Origin: Acidobacteria bacterium UBA6911
Lineage (GTDB): Bacteria; Acidobacteriota; UBA6911
Direction: 5' to 3'
Assembly (NCBI GenBank): GCA_002451015.1
Contig: DKBB01000417.1
Location: forward strand, 1 to 7,922
DNA: 7,922 nucleotides
Below are positions 1 to 6,126 of this stretch, one piece after another. The notes under the pieces were generated by a model. That model made no database searches and was not told the DNA's origin. It worked only from the letters and a program-made list of their open reading frames with translations. Every line of letters begins with the position of its first letter. Within the stretch, counting starts at the first letter, position 1. The position numbers and the translations under genes are program-made.

Positions 1-305
1 GCCAGGAGCTGATGACCGAAACAGATCCCCAGGGTTGGGATCTGTTTGTCCACAGTGGTTTTTATCCACTCCGCGGTGTGGGAGATCCAGTCGGGTTGAT
101 CCGTAATCATTGCGTGGGAACCGCTGATGACTATGCCTTTAACCCGGTTGATCTCCGGGAGAGCGGCGCCGTTGAATACCTCGACGACTTCGACATCGGA
201 CTGTTGAATCCCCATGCCGCGGATGATCCATGCATCAAAATCCCCGAATCGGCGAACCAGAACGGGCAGGGACGTTCCTGTTTTGAGAATGAATATTTTT
301 TTCAA
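1..305 (-). CDS. Class I glutamine amidotransferase, GMP-synthase-like (N-terminal part, cut by window edge)
   Basis: This is the N-terminal 101 residues of a cytoplasmic class I glutamine amidotransferase (GATase), the fold that hydrolyses glutamine and passes on ammonia, or acts as a related amidase/peptidase. The key signal is the nucleophile elbow GICFGHQLL at residues 93-101, with Cys95 as the expected catalytic cysteine. Upstream, KGIVISGSHAMI (about residues 56-67) matches the strand and oxyanion-loop region of the family. The C-terminal His-Glu of the triad lies beyond the window. The start is TTG at 305-303: an in-frame TGA lies two codons upstream, the protein opens with the beta-strand MKKIFILKTG, and the next in-frame ATG falls inside the fold. 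The Shine-Dalgarno site is weak (a GGA about 10 bases upstream). It follows the SGNH esterase by 36 bases on the same strand, so it is probably co-transcribed. The acceptor substrate is unknown. Confidence 0.85.
   Translation of the reverse strand, partial: MKKIFILKTGTSLPVLVRRFGDFDAWIIRGMGIQQSDVEVVEVFNGAALPEINRVKGIVISGSHAMITDQPDWISHTAEWIKTTVDKQIPTLGICFGHQLL
19..47. repeat. Perfect 11-bp inverted repeat inside the amidotransferase gene
   Basis: AAACAGATCCC (19-29) and GGGATCTGTTT (37-47) are exact reverse complements separated by 7 bases. The repeat lies within coding sequence and spans the codons of the catalytic Ile-Cys-Phe. It has no following T-run, so it is not a standard terminator. It may be chance arising from codon choice, or an mRNA hairpin. 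Confidence 0.6.
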
Positions 306-341
306 ATATCAGTTTTCCGAGTTGAATCCGTTCTCCGGAGT

Positions 342-1160
342 TTATCGTAGACGAGCGGCGGGATTTCCGGTCGGAGGGGGCGCATGGTCCTCCTTCGCGG
401 GCGGGCCGAGCAGTTCGTGGAAAATAGGCTTGAGCGCATCCGCCCAGACCTGGTACCCCTTTATGGCCAGGTGCAGCTTGTCGGGATCCGTCATTCCCTC
501 GTAAAGCACGCCGCCGGCATCGGCCAGCCGGTCGTTGATATTCAAATATCGAATTCGTTTTCCATCGGCCAGTTTCGAAAGGTTCAGGTTTATTTTTTTG
601 ATGGTTGCAAGCGCGGCCATGTTGTCGTTGCGGGGGAGTATGCCCATCAGAATAATGGTGGCGTCCGGCGCCTTCTCCCGCATCACTTTGAGAACGGCTT
701 CCATGCCCTTTGTAATTTGCTCGACCTTGGCGCTGTCGTCTTCCGGGGACAATCTGTAGCCGATATCGTTAGTGCCTGCCAGAAGCACAATCACCTTAGG
801 GTGCACGCCGTCCAGCTCCCCGTCATTGAGGCGCCATAGGATGTTCTGGACCGAATCGGCGCCCCAGCCGAAATTGGCCGCGTTCCAGCCGAAGAAGTTC
901 TGGTTCCAGTTCTCCAATAGTTTCGGGTAATCCGTGGCGCCCCAGCGACGCGTTATGGAGTCTCCCTCGAAGTAGATGTCGATTCGGCCTTGCCTGGCCT
1001 TTGCCTGCAGTTCGGCATGGGCGGTCAGGGAATTCGGGTCCGTCCGGGGAACCGGCTGGTCCGGGGCTATCGCCTGTTGCATGCCGAAAGAGAAAAGACA
1101 GAACAGAAGGAAACAGCAGGTAAATGCAAAAGAGAAAGGAACAACGCTTCCGGCCTTCAT
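342..1160 (-). CDS. Secreted SGNH/GDSL-family esterase (PAF-acetylhydrolase-like)
   Basis: A 272-residue SGNH-fold hydrolase, expected to cleave acetyl or other acyl esters with a Ser-His-Asp triad. All family blocks are visible: block I FEGDSITRRW with nucleophile Ser68; block II NFGWGADS with oxyanion Gly100; block III LLAGTND with Asn131; block V PDKLHL with Asp227 and His230. The N-terminus is a hydrophobic signal segment (about residues 4-26, rich in Phe, Leu and Cys), so the product should leave the cytoplasm; the cleavage site is not clear. The C-terminal tail after about residue 252 is Pro/Ala-rich and probably disordered. I chose the ATG at 1160 because GAAGAGG lies 5 bases upstream and the signal peptide begins there; the longer start at 1202 would overlap the upstream gene. 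It sits 28 bases after the CE15 esterase gene, so the two are likely one operon. The exact substrate is not determinable; polysaccharide deacetylation is inferred from the neighbour. Confidence 0.9.
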   Translation of the reverse strand: MKAGSVVPFSFAFTCCFLLFCLFSFGMQQAIAPDQPVPRTDPNSLTAHAELQAKARQGRIDIYFEGDSITRRWGATDYPKLLENWNQNFFGWNAANFGWGADSVQNILWRLNDGELDGVHPKVIVLLAGTNDIGYRLSPEDDSAKVEQITKGMEAVLKVMREKAPDATIILMGILPRNDNMAALATIKKINLNLSKLADGKRIRYLNINDRLADAGGVLYEGMTDPDKLHLAIKGYQVWADALKPIFHELLGPPAKEDHAPPPTGNPAARLR

Positions 1161-1188
1161 AGACACCTCTTCCAATAAGAACCGAGAC

Positions 1189-2640
1189 TTATTTCCCTGC
1201 ATACTCGTAATTCAGGAACTTGTTCGCCCAGGGGATGAAATACTTCCAGTTCGGTGCGTCGGTATGGCCGCCGTCGTGCTGCCGCCATGCAAGCTGGCCG
1301 TCGAGAAGACCGGCATTGACCGGGGGCAATTCCACGTTGTTGTAGTGGTTGCCGATCCCAAGATCCCCGGCCCCGAGCAGACGGAAGACCGGTCCGGCTG
1401 CAACGGCTGCCATGAAACTTCCCTTCTGATCCAGCCAGTTGGCGTCCCCTTTTTCGGGGATCCCGTAGCTGACGAAAGTCAGACGCGGGGCGCACAGGGC
1501 AATCAGCTCGTGGGCGTCCACGGGAATGTCGCCCGGGTTCATGCTTCCGAAATCCGCTTCGGCCGCGCCGTACTTCAGGAAGTTCCCGGCCATCCAGTGA
1601 TATTCCCCGGACCCGGTCAGGTTTTCCACCGCCTCGCCGAAATTGCGCCGGTGCAGCTTGGCGCCGCCTTCTCCGGAAGATCCCACCAGCACAACGGCAA
1701 ACCGTTCGTCCATGGCCATGGTCACCAGGGCCGCCTTGCCGAAACGGGAGACGCCTTCGATACCGATCCGTTTGGCGTCGACGGCTTTAACAGTCTCCAG
1801 GTAGTCCAGAGCGCGGGATGCCCCCCATGCCCAGGCCCGAAGGGACCCCCAGTCGTCCGGTTTCCGGGGTTGTCCTTTATTGGTCAGCCCGATGATCCCT
1901 TTGGTTAGCCCGGCGCCGTTGTCCGCCTGGATGCTGTACGCGTTGAGATAGGCGTATCCCCATCCGGCCGCCAGCAGCTGTTCCGTGGCCGGCGGATCGC
2001 TTCCCGCAGGCGGAGGACCGAAATTGAATTTTTTTGCGTTTGCGGGAGGGGGAGCTCCCGGCAATCGTCCGAAGCCGAAGTCGAACATAATCATTACCGG
2101 AACCGGTTCCTTAGCCTCAGCCGGGGTCACCAGGATCATCTGGATTTCTACGTTGATGGACGGGCATGCCGAATTGTCCACACGCCCGACCAGCTGTTTT
2201 CCATGAACGGGATAGTCGCCGACTTTCGCTTCCGTCTTGTCGATGATTTCCCATTTAACCTCGGGAACATCCGGAGGAATCCGTCCCAGGACCTCCCGTT
2301 CGAAATCCTCCAGGATTTCGGGCCGGCGCTGCTTCCACCACATCTCCGCGGTCGTGACTTTTTCCCCGTTCTTCAGCGTGAGGACTTCAGGCAGGTTCGG
2401 GAAGGGATTTGCGAGCGATTCGTCGTAATTGGCGGCATTGGGGGCGTTTTCGTTCCCGCTCGGCCCCGGGCGGAGCTTCCGGATCCCCAGCTGCCGCATC
2501 ATATCCTGATGGTCCTCCTCCGTTGTCCACTCCCTGGGTTCCGGCTGAGGACTTTTAACCTGGCTTCCCTGTGCAAACGTGATCGCACTCAGAACCGCGG
2601 CAATTAGAGAAGTTGAAATCAGGAATTTAATCGATCGCAT
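1189..2640 (-). CDS. Secreted CE15-type glucuronoyl esterase-like hydrolase
   Basis: A 483-residue alpha/beta hydrolase resembling carbohydrate esterase family 15, whose members cleave the ester between 4-O-methyl-glucuronate of xylan and lignin alcohols. Residues 1-23 form a signal peptide (MRSIKF, a hydrophobic core, then TFA before Gln24). The diagnostic parts are DDWGSLRAWAWG (262-273), the nucleophile elbow GVSRFGK with Ser298, the SSGEGGAKLHRRNFGE segment (321-336), PVDAHELIALCAPR (373-386), and HDGGHTDAPNW (455-465) with the likely catalytic His459. The canonical fungal Glu of the ESGxGG motif appears to be Ser321 here; Asp375 is a candidate alternative acid, an arrangement known for some bacterial CE15 enzymes. 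The start at 2640 was chosen for the signal peptide and the AAGGGG site 8 bases upstream; the frame stays open to 2712, but that would bury the signal peptide. It is the first gene of the leftward run. A distant acetylxylan-esterase-type annotation is possible. Confidence 0.87.
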   Translation of the reverse strand: MRSIKFLISTSLIAAVLSAITFAQGSQVKSPQPEPREWTTEEDHQDMMRQLGIRKLRPGPSGNENAPNAANYDESLANPFPNLPEVLTLKNGEKVTTAEMWWKQRRPEILEDFEREVLGRIPPDVPEVKWEIIDKTEAKVGDYPVHGKQLVGRVDNSACPSINVEIQMILVTPAEAKEPVPVMIMFDFGFGRLPGAPPPANAKKFNFGPPPAGSDPPATEQLLAAGWGYAYLNAYSIQADNGAGLTKGIIGLTNKGQPRKPDDWGSLRAWAWGASRALDYLETVKAVDAKRIGIEGVSRFGKAALVTMAMDERFAVVLVGSSGEGGAKLHRRNFGEAVENLTGSGEYHWMAGNFLKYGAAEADFGSMNPGDIPVDAHELIALCAPRLTFVSYGIPEKGDANWLDQKGSFMAAVAAGPVFRLLGAGDLGIGNHYNNVELPPVNAGLLDGQLAWRQHDGGHTDAPNWKYFIPWANKFLNYEYAGK

Positions 2641-2732
2641 TGGTTTAACCCCTTTTAAAGGACGGATATACAGGACTATTTTCCATATCACCCTGTGTAC
2701 AGCGAACAACATTCCGGCTGAAGAGCATCTTT

Positions 2733-2760
2733 GGGCCCTGCAATGAGTAAAACAGGGTCC
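2733..2760. repeat. Inverted repeat upstream of the CE15 gene
   Basis: GGGCCCTG (2733-2740) pairs with CAGGGTCC (2753-2760) over 8 bp, allowing one G-T pair, with a 12-base loop. It lies about 95-120 bases upstream of the esterase start. It could be an operator or a leader hairpin for that operon; there is no T-run on either side to suggest a terminator. Confidence 0.35.
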
Positions 2761-2934
2761 GTCGTCGGAAGCCTGCTTTTTGTCAGGATTTTCTCAAACT
2801 CGATAAACGCAACCACCCGTTTCGATATATCCGCGCAACCAGCAGCGAAGGTTCCGTGAGTAAAAAAATTTCGTATCGCAACCAGAACAGCCGGCGCCTA
2901 TGCCGCATCCGACGGGGCAAGTTTAGCATTTCCG

Positions 2935-2952
2935 GCTTGTCCCCGGACAAGC
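2935..2952. repeat. Perfect short palindrome GCTTGTCC/GGACAAGC
   Basis: GCTTGTCC and GGACAAGC are perfect reverse complements separated by only CC (7-bp stem with a CCCG tetraloop if folded). A short ATTTT follows on the plus strand, but no gene ends just upstream, so a terminator role is unlikely unless it ends a leader or antisense transcript. An operator for the divergent genes is the alternative. Confidence 0.4.
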
Positions 2953-3078
2953 ATTTTCCTTCTCCCCGTCTTTTGCCTTTTTTTTAATTATCGCGGTGCA
3001 GCGGATGCCTGCGGAAAACGGGGATTAAAGCTTAAGATTCCAACGCCATGGTGTTACATTCCTCTCAAACAGGAGGAG

Positions 3079-3135
3079 ATGAAAAAATCTCACGAAACTA
3101 TCTTAAAATGTACGAAGAAAGATCGGGACCAATGA
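3079..3135 (+). CDS. Possible 18-residue leader peptide overlapping the VOC gene start
   Basis: A short frame, MKKSHETILKCTKKDRDQ, begins with ATG immediately after the strongest Shine-Dalgarno match in the area, AGGAGGAG (3071-3078). Its TGA stop overlaps the VOC start codon as ATGA (3132-3135), the classic arrangement for translational coupling. The peptide is basic and polar and matches no family I recognise. Against it: only two bases separate AGGAGG from the ATG, shorter than usual, and a frame this short can occur by chance. No run of regulatory codons suggests attenuation. Confidence 0.3.
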   Translation: MKKSHETILKCTKKDRDQ

Positions 3136-3497
3136 AATCATTATCGGTTGAGAGTTTCCACACTGTGCTTTTCTGCAGCAATTGGGATGCGTGCGTTGCC
3201 TTCTACCGGGATGTTCTGGAATTTCCTGTTGTCGACGAAAAACCCGGATTTATAGAATTCCAGGTCACCCGGTCTTCACGGATTGGTTTGATTCAATCCC
3301 GTCGAGACGCCGATTCAAACAAGAAGGAGTCTTCCTTTATTCTCTCCTTCCGGGTCGGAAACGTAGAGGAATTTCACAAAATCCTTTCGATGCGATGCAA
3401 GGAAGTGACTTCCGTAAAAGAGCATTCCTGGAGTGCACGTCTTTTTGAGTTAATGGATCCCGAAGGAAGACGGCTGGAGTTCTGGACACCGCAATAA
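3132..3497 (+). CDS. Single-domain VOC (glyoxalase/bleomycin-resistance fold) protein
   Basis: A 121-residue cytoplasmic protein of the vicinal oxygen chelate superfamily. The first beta-alpha-beta-beta-beta module opens with SFHTVLFCSNWDACVAFYRD (His10 in the usual first metal position). The second module spans roughly residues 67-119 and ends in the typical DPEGRRLEFWTP, with Glu116 in the usual last metal position. The third ligand position (start of module two, SSFILSF) has no His or Glu, so a full metal site within one chain is uncertain; such proteins usually dimerise. The frame is open from 3048, but the family begins at the ATG at 3132, which overlaps the stop of a possible leader peptide. 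Its own Shine-Dalgarno is modest (CGGGA). The substrate cannot be assigned; glyoxalase, epimerase, dioxygenase and resistance-binding proteins all share the fold. Confidence 0.8.
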   Translation: MKSLSVESFHTVLFCSNWDACVAFYRDVLEFPVVDEKPGFIEFQVTRSSRIGLIQSRRDADSNKKESSFILSFRVGNVEEFHKILSMRCKEVTSVKEHSWSARLFELMDPEGRRLEFWTPQ

Positions 3498-3499
3498 AC

Positions 3500-3560
3500 G
3501 TGCTCGGACTGGAATGCATTCTTGAATGATCCTCACTAAGGTCTCGGGCACTGGGTTTTT
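3500..3560 (+). terminator. Possible terminator-like structure after the VOC gene
   Basis: Just past the VOC stop, GTGCTCG (3500-3506) pairs with CGGGCAC (3545-3551) through 7 bp with one G-U, enclosing a smaller bulged hairpin (3511-3532). A TGGGTTTTT tract (3552-3560) follows. The large loop makes it atypical, but its position between two plus-strand genes fits a terminator separating them. Confidence 0.35.
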
Positions 3561-3665
3561 ATGTGCTTGAAAAGATATGGAATATAGGGAACCATCTGGA
3601 TGCGAATGAAACCTGTTTATTCCAAATGATTAAAACCGGGATCGGCGTGATGCAATCCATTGGAA

Positions 3666-3694
3666 TTGAAATAAAAAGATTTTTTCGGTATATC
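3666..3694 (+). promoter_or_regulatory. Sigma-70-like promoter for the MltD gene
   Basis: TTGAAA (3666-3671, five of six to the -35 consensus), exactly 17 bases, then TATATC (3689-3694, four of six to the -10 consensus), in an AT-rich stretch. Transcription would begin about 95-100 bases before the lipoprotein start at 3799. It supports independent transcription of the transglycosylase. Confidence 0.5.
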
Positions 3695-3798
3695 TGCAAT
3701 GCAGGTTTGGGGAATTCCGTATTAATGTGGCATAATCAGGCCATCGTCACCCCGGATCCGTGTGGTGCCTGAAAAAATATTTTGGAACAAGTAATAAT

Positions 3799-5535
3799 AT
3801 GACAATTAGCGCCTTCAGATGTATTGCCCTGCTTTTAATTTTCTTCTCCCTGGGCTGCAGCAATCTTCGTAAGACCACACTTCCCCAGGTAAGCGCCCCG
3901 GTTCCGGAAGAGCCGACGCCCGAGATCGCTGAAGAGAGCCGGAAACCGGTCGAGACCGCATCCGTGGATGCCGTCTCTCAAGATGATCCTGAAGAAAACG
4001 GTGAAGCGGATACCGCGCTTGGTGGAGACGAAAGCGTAACGCCGGTTCCGGTCGTTCCCCTGGAGTTGCCGCCAGTATCTTCCCTGGTTGAAGAATTAGA
4101 TGCAGAGGTTATCCCGGATCCGGCCGAAAATCCGGAAACGTTGGTAATGGAAGAAAATATTGAAAAGGGACAGGTTCTTCTTGATTCGGCGCTGGATTTT
4201 ATAAATTCGTCCCAGGAGTATTGGATCGAAGGAGACCCGGACCGGGCTATCGCGATACTCGACGAAGCCTACCGCCTCGTTGTAAGTGTAGACACGGACG
4301 CGAATCCCGGGCTTTCCCGCCAGAAAGAGGACCTGCGATACATGATCTCAAAGAGGATACTGGAGATTTATGCGTCCCGGTATACTGCGACCAATGGGAA
4401 CCACAATGAAATCCCCCTGACTCTCAACGAATATGTGGAAAAAGAGATCATACGTTTTCAAGGTTCCGCACGCAGATATTTCATGGAATCCTACCATCGC
4501 TCCGGCAGATACATGCCGATGATCCTGAGGGAACTGAAAGAGGCGGGACTTCCCGAAGACCTTGCCTGGCTCCCCCTGATCGAAAGCGGATTTAAAGTCG
4601 ATGCCCTTTCAAGCGCGCGCGCCCTGGGATTGTGGCAGTTTATTGCCTCCACAGGACAGAAGTTCGGACTCAAAAGGGACACCTATATTGATGAACGCCT
4701 CGATCCTGAAAAGGCTACAGCCGCTGCCATTGCCTATTTACAGGAACTGCATCAGATATTCGGGGACTGGACGACCGTGCTGGCCGGATACAACTGCGGC
4801 GAGGGGGCCGTGTTGAAAAAGATCCGCAGTCAGAAGATGAACTACCTGGATAATTTTTGGGACCTGTTCCAGATGCTGCCCTATGAAACCGCGCGCTACG
4901 TGCCGAGATTTCTCGCAACGCTTCATATCCTCAAGGATCCTGCCAAATACGGTTTCGATCTTGGAGAGCCGGACAGTCCTGTTGCCTATGAAACGGTTAC
5001 CATAAAGAAACCGGTTCATCTCAGCGCGGTGGCGGATACCCTTGCCGTAACCGAGAAAGAATTATCAGCACTCAATCCCGAACTCCGCTACAAGTCGACG
5101 CCTCCCACGGAATATTCTTTAAAAGTTCCCGTCGGAAAATCGGATGTCCTTATAGCCCGCATCGATGATGTACCCGAATGGTCCCCTGCCACCTATGCGA
5201 CCCACATTGTGCGCAAAGGGGAGTCTCTGTCCGTCATAGCGCGCAAGTATGGTACCAGTGTTCCCCGGATGGCACTGGCAAACAATATCCGGGAAAAAGA
5301 CATCATCCACGTTGGCCAGAAATTAAAGGTGCCCCTGAGAGGGGCCGTGGCCGTTTCGGCCAATACCACATCCAGGACGGACTTGCTGTCGGGGGACAAG
5401 TACCGCGTACAGAAAGGTGACACTCTCTGGCTCATTGCCCAGAAATTCAAAACCAACACGAAAAAAATTCAGCAGATTAATGGATTGACGAGCACCCTTC
5501 TCTCCATAGGGCAAATCCTGATCATTCCGCAATAA
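3799..5535 (+). CDS. mltD: MltD-like membrane-bound lytic murein transglycosylase with LysM repeats
   Basis: A 578-residue family-23 lytic transglycosylase that cleaves the MurNAc-GlcNAc bond of peptidoglycan with formation of 1,6-anhydroMurNAc. The order is: an N-terminal hydrophobic segment ending FFSLGC (about residues 5-20), an imperfect lipobox suggesting a lipoprotein; an acidic, Pro-rich linker (about 30-115); a helical region with a TPR-like stretch (about 120-240); an SLT catalytic domain (about 245-400) with PLIESGF (catalytic Glu262), ALGLWQFIASTG, AGYNCGEGAV and ETARYVPRFLA; then a degenerate LysM-like segment (about 405-450) and two clear LysM domains (about 467-513 and 535-578) that bind glycan. 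E. coli MltD is about 450 residues, so this one is longer, mainly through the linker. The ATG at 3799 is preferred over 3760 because it starts the signal peptide; GGAACAAG upstream is a weak ribosome site. The gene is convergent with the FMN reductase, only 27 bases away. Confidence 0.93.
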   Translation: MTISAFRCIALLLIFFSLGCSNLRKTTLPQVSAPVPEEPTPEIAEESRKPVETASVDAVSQDDPEENGEADTALGGDESVTPVPVVPLELPPVSSLVEELDAEVIPDPAENPETLVMEENIEKGQVLLDSALDFINSSQEYWIEGDPDRAIAILDEAYRLVVSVDTDANPGLSRQKEDLRYMISKRILEIYASRYTATNGNHNEIPLTLNEYVEKEIIRFQGSARRYFMESYHRSGRYMPMILRELKEAGLPEDLAWLPLIESGFKVDALSSARALGLWQFIASTGQKFGLKRDTYIDERLDPEKATAAAIAYLQELHQIFGDWTTVLAGYNCGEGAVLKKIRSQKMNYLDNFWDLFQMLPYETARYVPRFLATLHILKDPAKYGFDLGEPDSPVAYETVTIKKPVHLSAVADTLAVTEKELSALNPELRYKSTPPTEYSLKVPVGKSDVLIARIDDVPEWSPATYATHIVRKGESLSVIARKYGTSVPRMALANNIREKDIIHVGQKLKVPLRGAVAVSANTTSRTDLLSGDKYRVQKGDTLWLIAQKFKTNTKKIQQINGLTSTLLSIGQILIIPQ

Positions 5536-5562
5536 AACGTTCTCGGTCTTTCGCTTCTCTTT

Positions 5563-6114
5563 TCAGGCGGCGTGTTTTTTAATCCATTCTACATACCGGT
5601 CCATCCATTTCTGCAGGAATTGCGTGCTGTCCGCACCGATATTGCCGGATTCGTCAAAGAATCCATCCTTCACATGGATGTACACCTCCGGTTGACCCAG
5701 TGTCGGGACGTTCAGACAGGACAGGATGCTGCGCAGATGCTGCTGGGCCAACGCCGTTCCGATCACTCCGATCGAAGCGCCGATTACCCCGGCAGGTTTG
5801 CCCGACCAGGCACTCCGGCTGTAAGGACGCGAACCGTGGTCTATCGCGTTCTTCAATACGCCCGGAATCGAGCGGTTATACTCCGGGGTTACAAACAGAA
5901 GGCCATGGGCGGCACGGATTTCATTCCTGAACCTCTTTACGGATTCGGCCGGGTTTTCTTCGTCGTCCTGGTTGTAAAGAGGAAGGTCGTCAATCCTCAC
6001 CTGCTGGAGCGAAAACTCCCGGGGCGCAAGTTTCGCAACAGAATCCGCCAGCTTACGATTAAAAGAATCCCGCCGCAGGCTTCCGATGACAACGGCAATC
6101 TGGTATTGGCGCAT
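5563..6114 (-). CDS. NADPH-dependent FMN reductase (flavodoxin-like, ChrR/azoreductase type)
   Basis: A 183-residue cytoplasmic flavoprotein of the NADPH-dependent FMN reductase family, which moves electrons from NAD(P)H to FMN and then to quinones, azo compounds or metals, or supplies reduced flavin. The FMN phosphate loop is GSLRRDSFNRKLA (residues 11-23). The isoalloxazine-contacting loop is TPEYNRSIPGVLKNAIDH (76-93), followed by WSGKPAGVIGAS (103-114) and the usual Gly-rich continuation to QQHLRSIL. Length and all landmarks are normal for the family. The start is fixed by TAGGAG six bases before the ATG. It sits nine bases after the stop of the tandem-VOC gene, whose stop codon lies inside this ribosome site, so the two are almost surely one transcript. 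A physiological electron acceptor cannot be named. Confidence 0.93.
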   Translation of the reverse strand: MRQYQIAVVIGSLRRDSFNRKLADSVAKLAPREFSLQQVRIDDLPLYNQDDEENPAESVKRFRNEIRAAHGLLFVTPEYNRSIPGVLKNAIDHGSRPYSRSAWSGKPAGVIGASIGVIGTALAQQHLRSILSCLNVPTLGQPEVYIHVKDGFFDESGNIGADSTQFLQKWMDRYVEWIKKHAA

Positions 6115-6126
6115 GATGGTCTCCTA
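6115..6126 (-). promoter_or_regulatory. Ribosome binding site containing the upstream stop codon
   Basis: On the minus strand the TAG stop of the tandem-VOC gene (6126-6124) forms the first bases of TAGGAG (6126-6121), followed by six bases and the FMN reductase ATG. This fixes the reductase start and suggests coupled translation of the two proteins. Confidence 0.75.

Larger units (their letters stand above)
2641..3131. other. Long divergent intergenic region between the CE15 gene and the VOC gene
   Basis: This stretch must hold the promoters of the leftward esterase run and of the rightward VOC gene. I see no convincing protein gene, apart from a possible 18-residue peptide at its right end, and no RNA gene. 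It contains two short inverted repeats listed separately. There is also a long-range 7-bp pairing, TCCCCGT (2963-2969) with ACGGGGA (3018-3024), enclosing a GCAG/CTGC hairpin, and a T-rich block near 2970-2987. A weak rightward promoter-like pair is TTGTCA (2780-2785), 16 bases, GATAAA (2802-2807), but it is far from the gene. No strong sigma-70 site for the esterase run was found by eye. Confidence 0.5.

Noticed and set aside
12..350. Plus-strand open frame of 112 codons
   Set aside because: It is antisense to the amidotransferase, whose minus-strand translation carries a recognisable active-site motif; the plus-strand protein resembles nothing.
541..550. Ten-base direct repeat of 301-310 (TTCAAATATC)
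   Set aside because: Too short and isolated; one copy spans the amidotransferase start region and the other is inside the SGNH gene, with no flanking similarity.
384..839. Plus-strand open frame of 151 codons
   Set aside because: Antisense to the SGNH esterase with all its catalytic blocks; no independent evidence of coding.
976..1908. Plus-strand open frame of 310 codons
   Set aside because: It runs antisense across the end of the SGNH gene and half of the CE15 gene, both of which have full family motifs; the translation is rich in Gly, Pro, Val and His as expected of a shadow frame.
2641..2712. Upstream in-frame start of the CE15 gene at 2712
   Set aside because: It would put 24 residues before a clear signal peptide, and a good ribosome site lies directly before the ATG at 2640.
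3563..3772. Plus-strand frame of 69 codons with a GTG start between the VOC and MltD genes
   Set aside because: No ribosome site, no recognisable domain, and the frame contains the likely MltD promoter, so it is probably spacer.
5536..5562. Terminator between the convergent MltD and FMN reductase genes
   Set aside because: The 27-base gap has pyrimidine-rich tracts but no stable hairpin on either strand.
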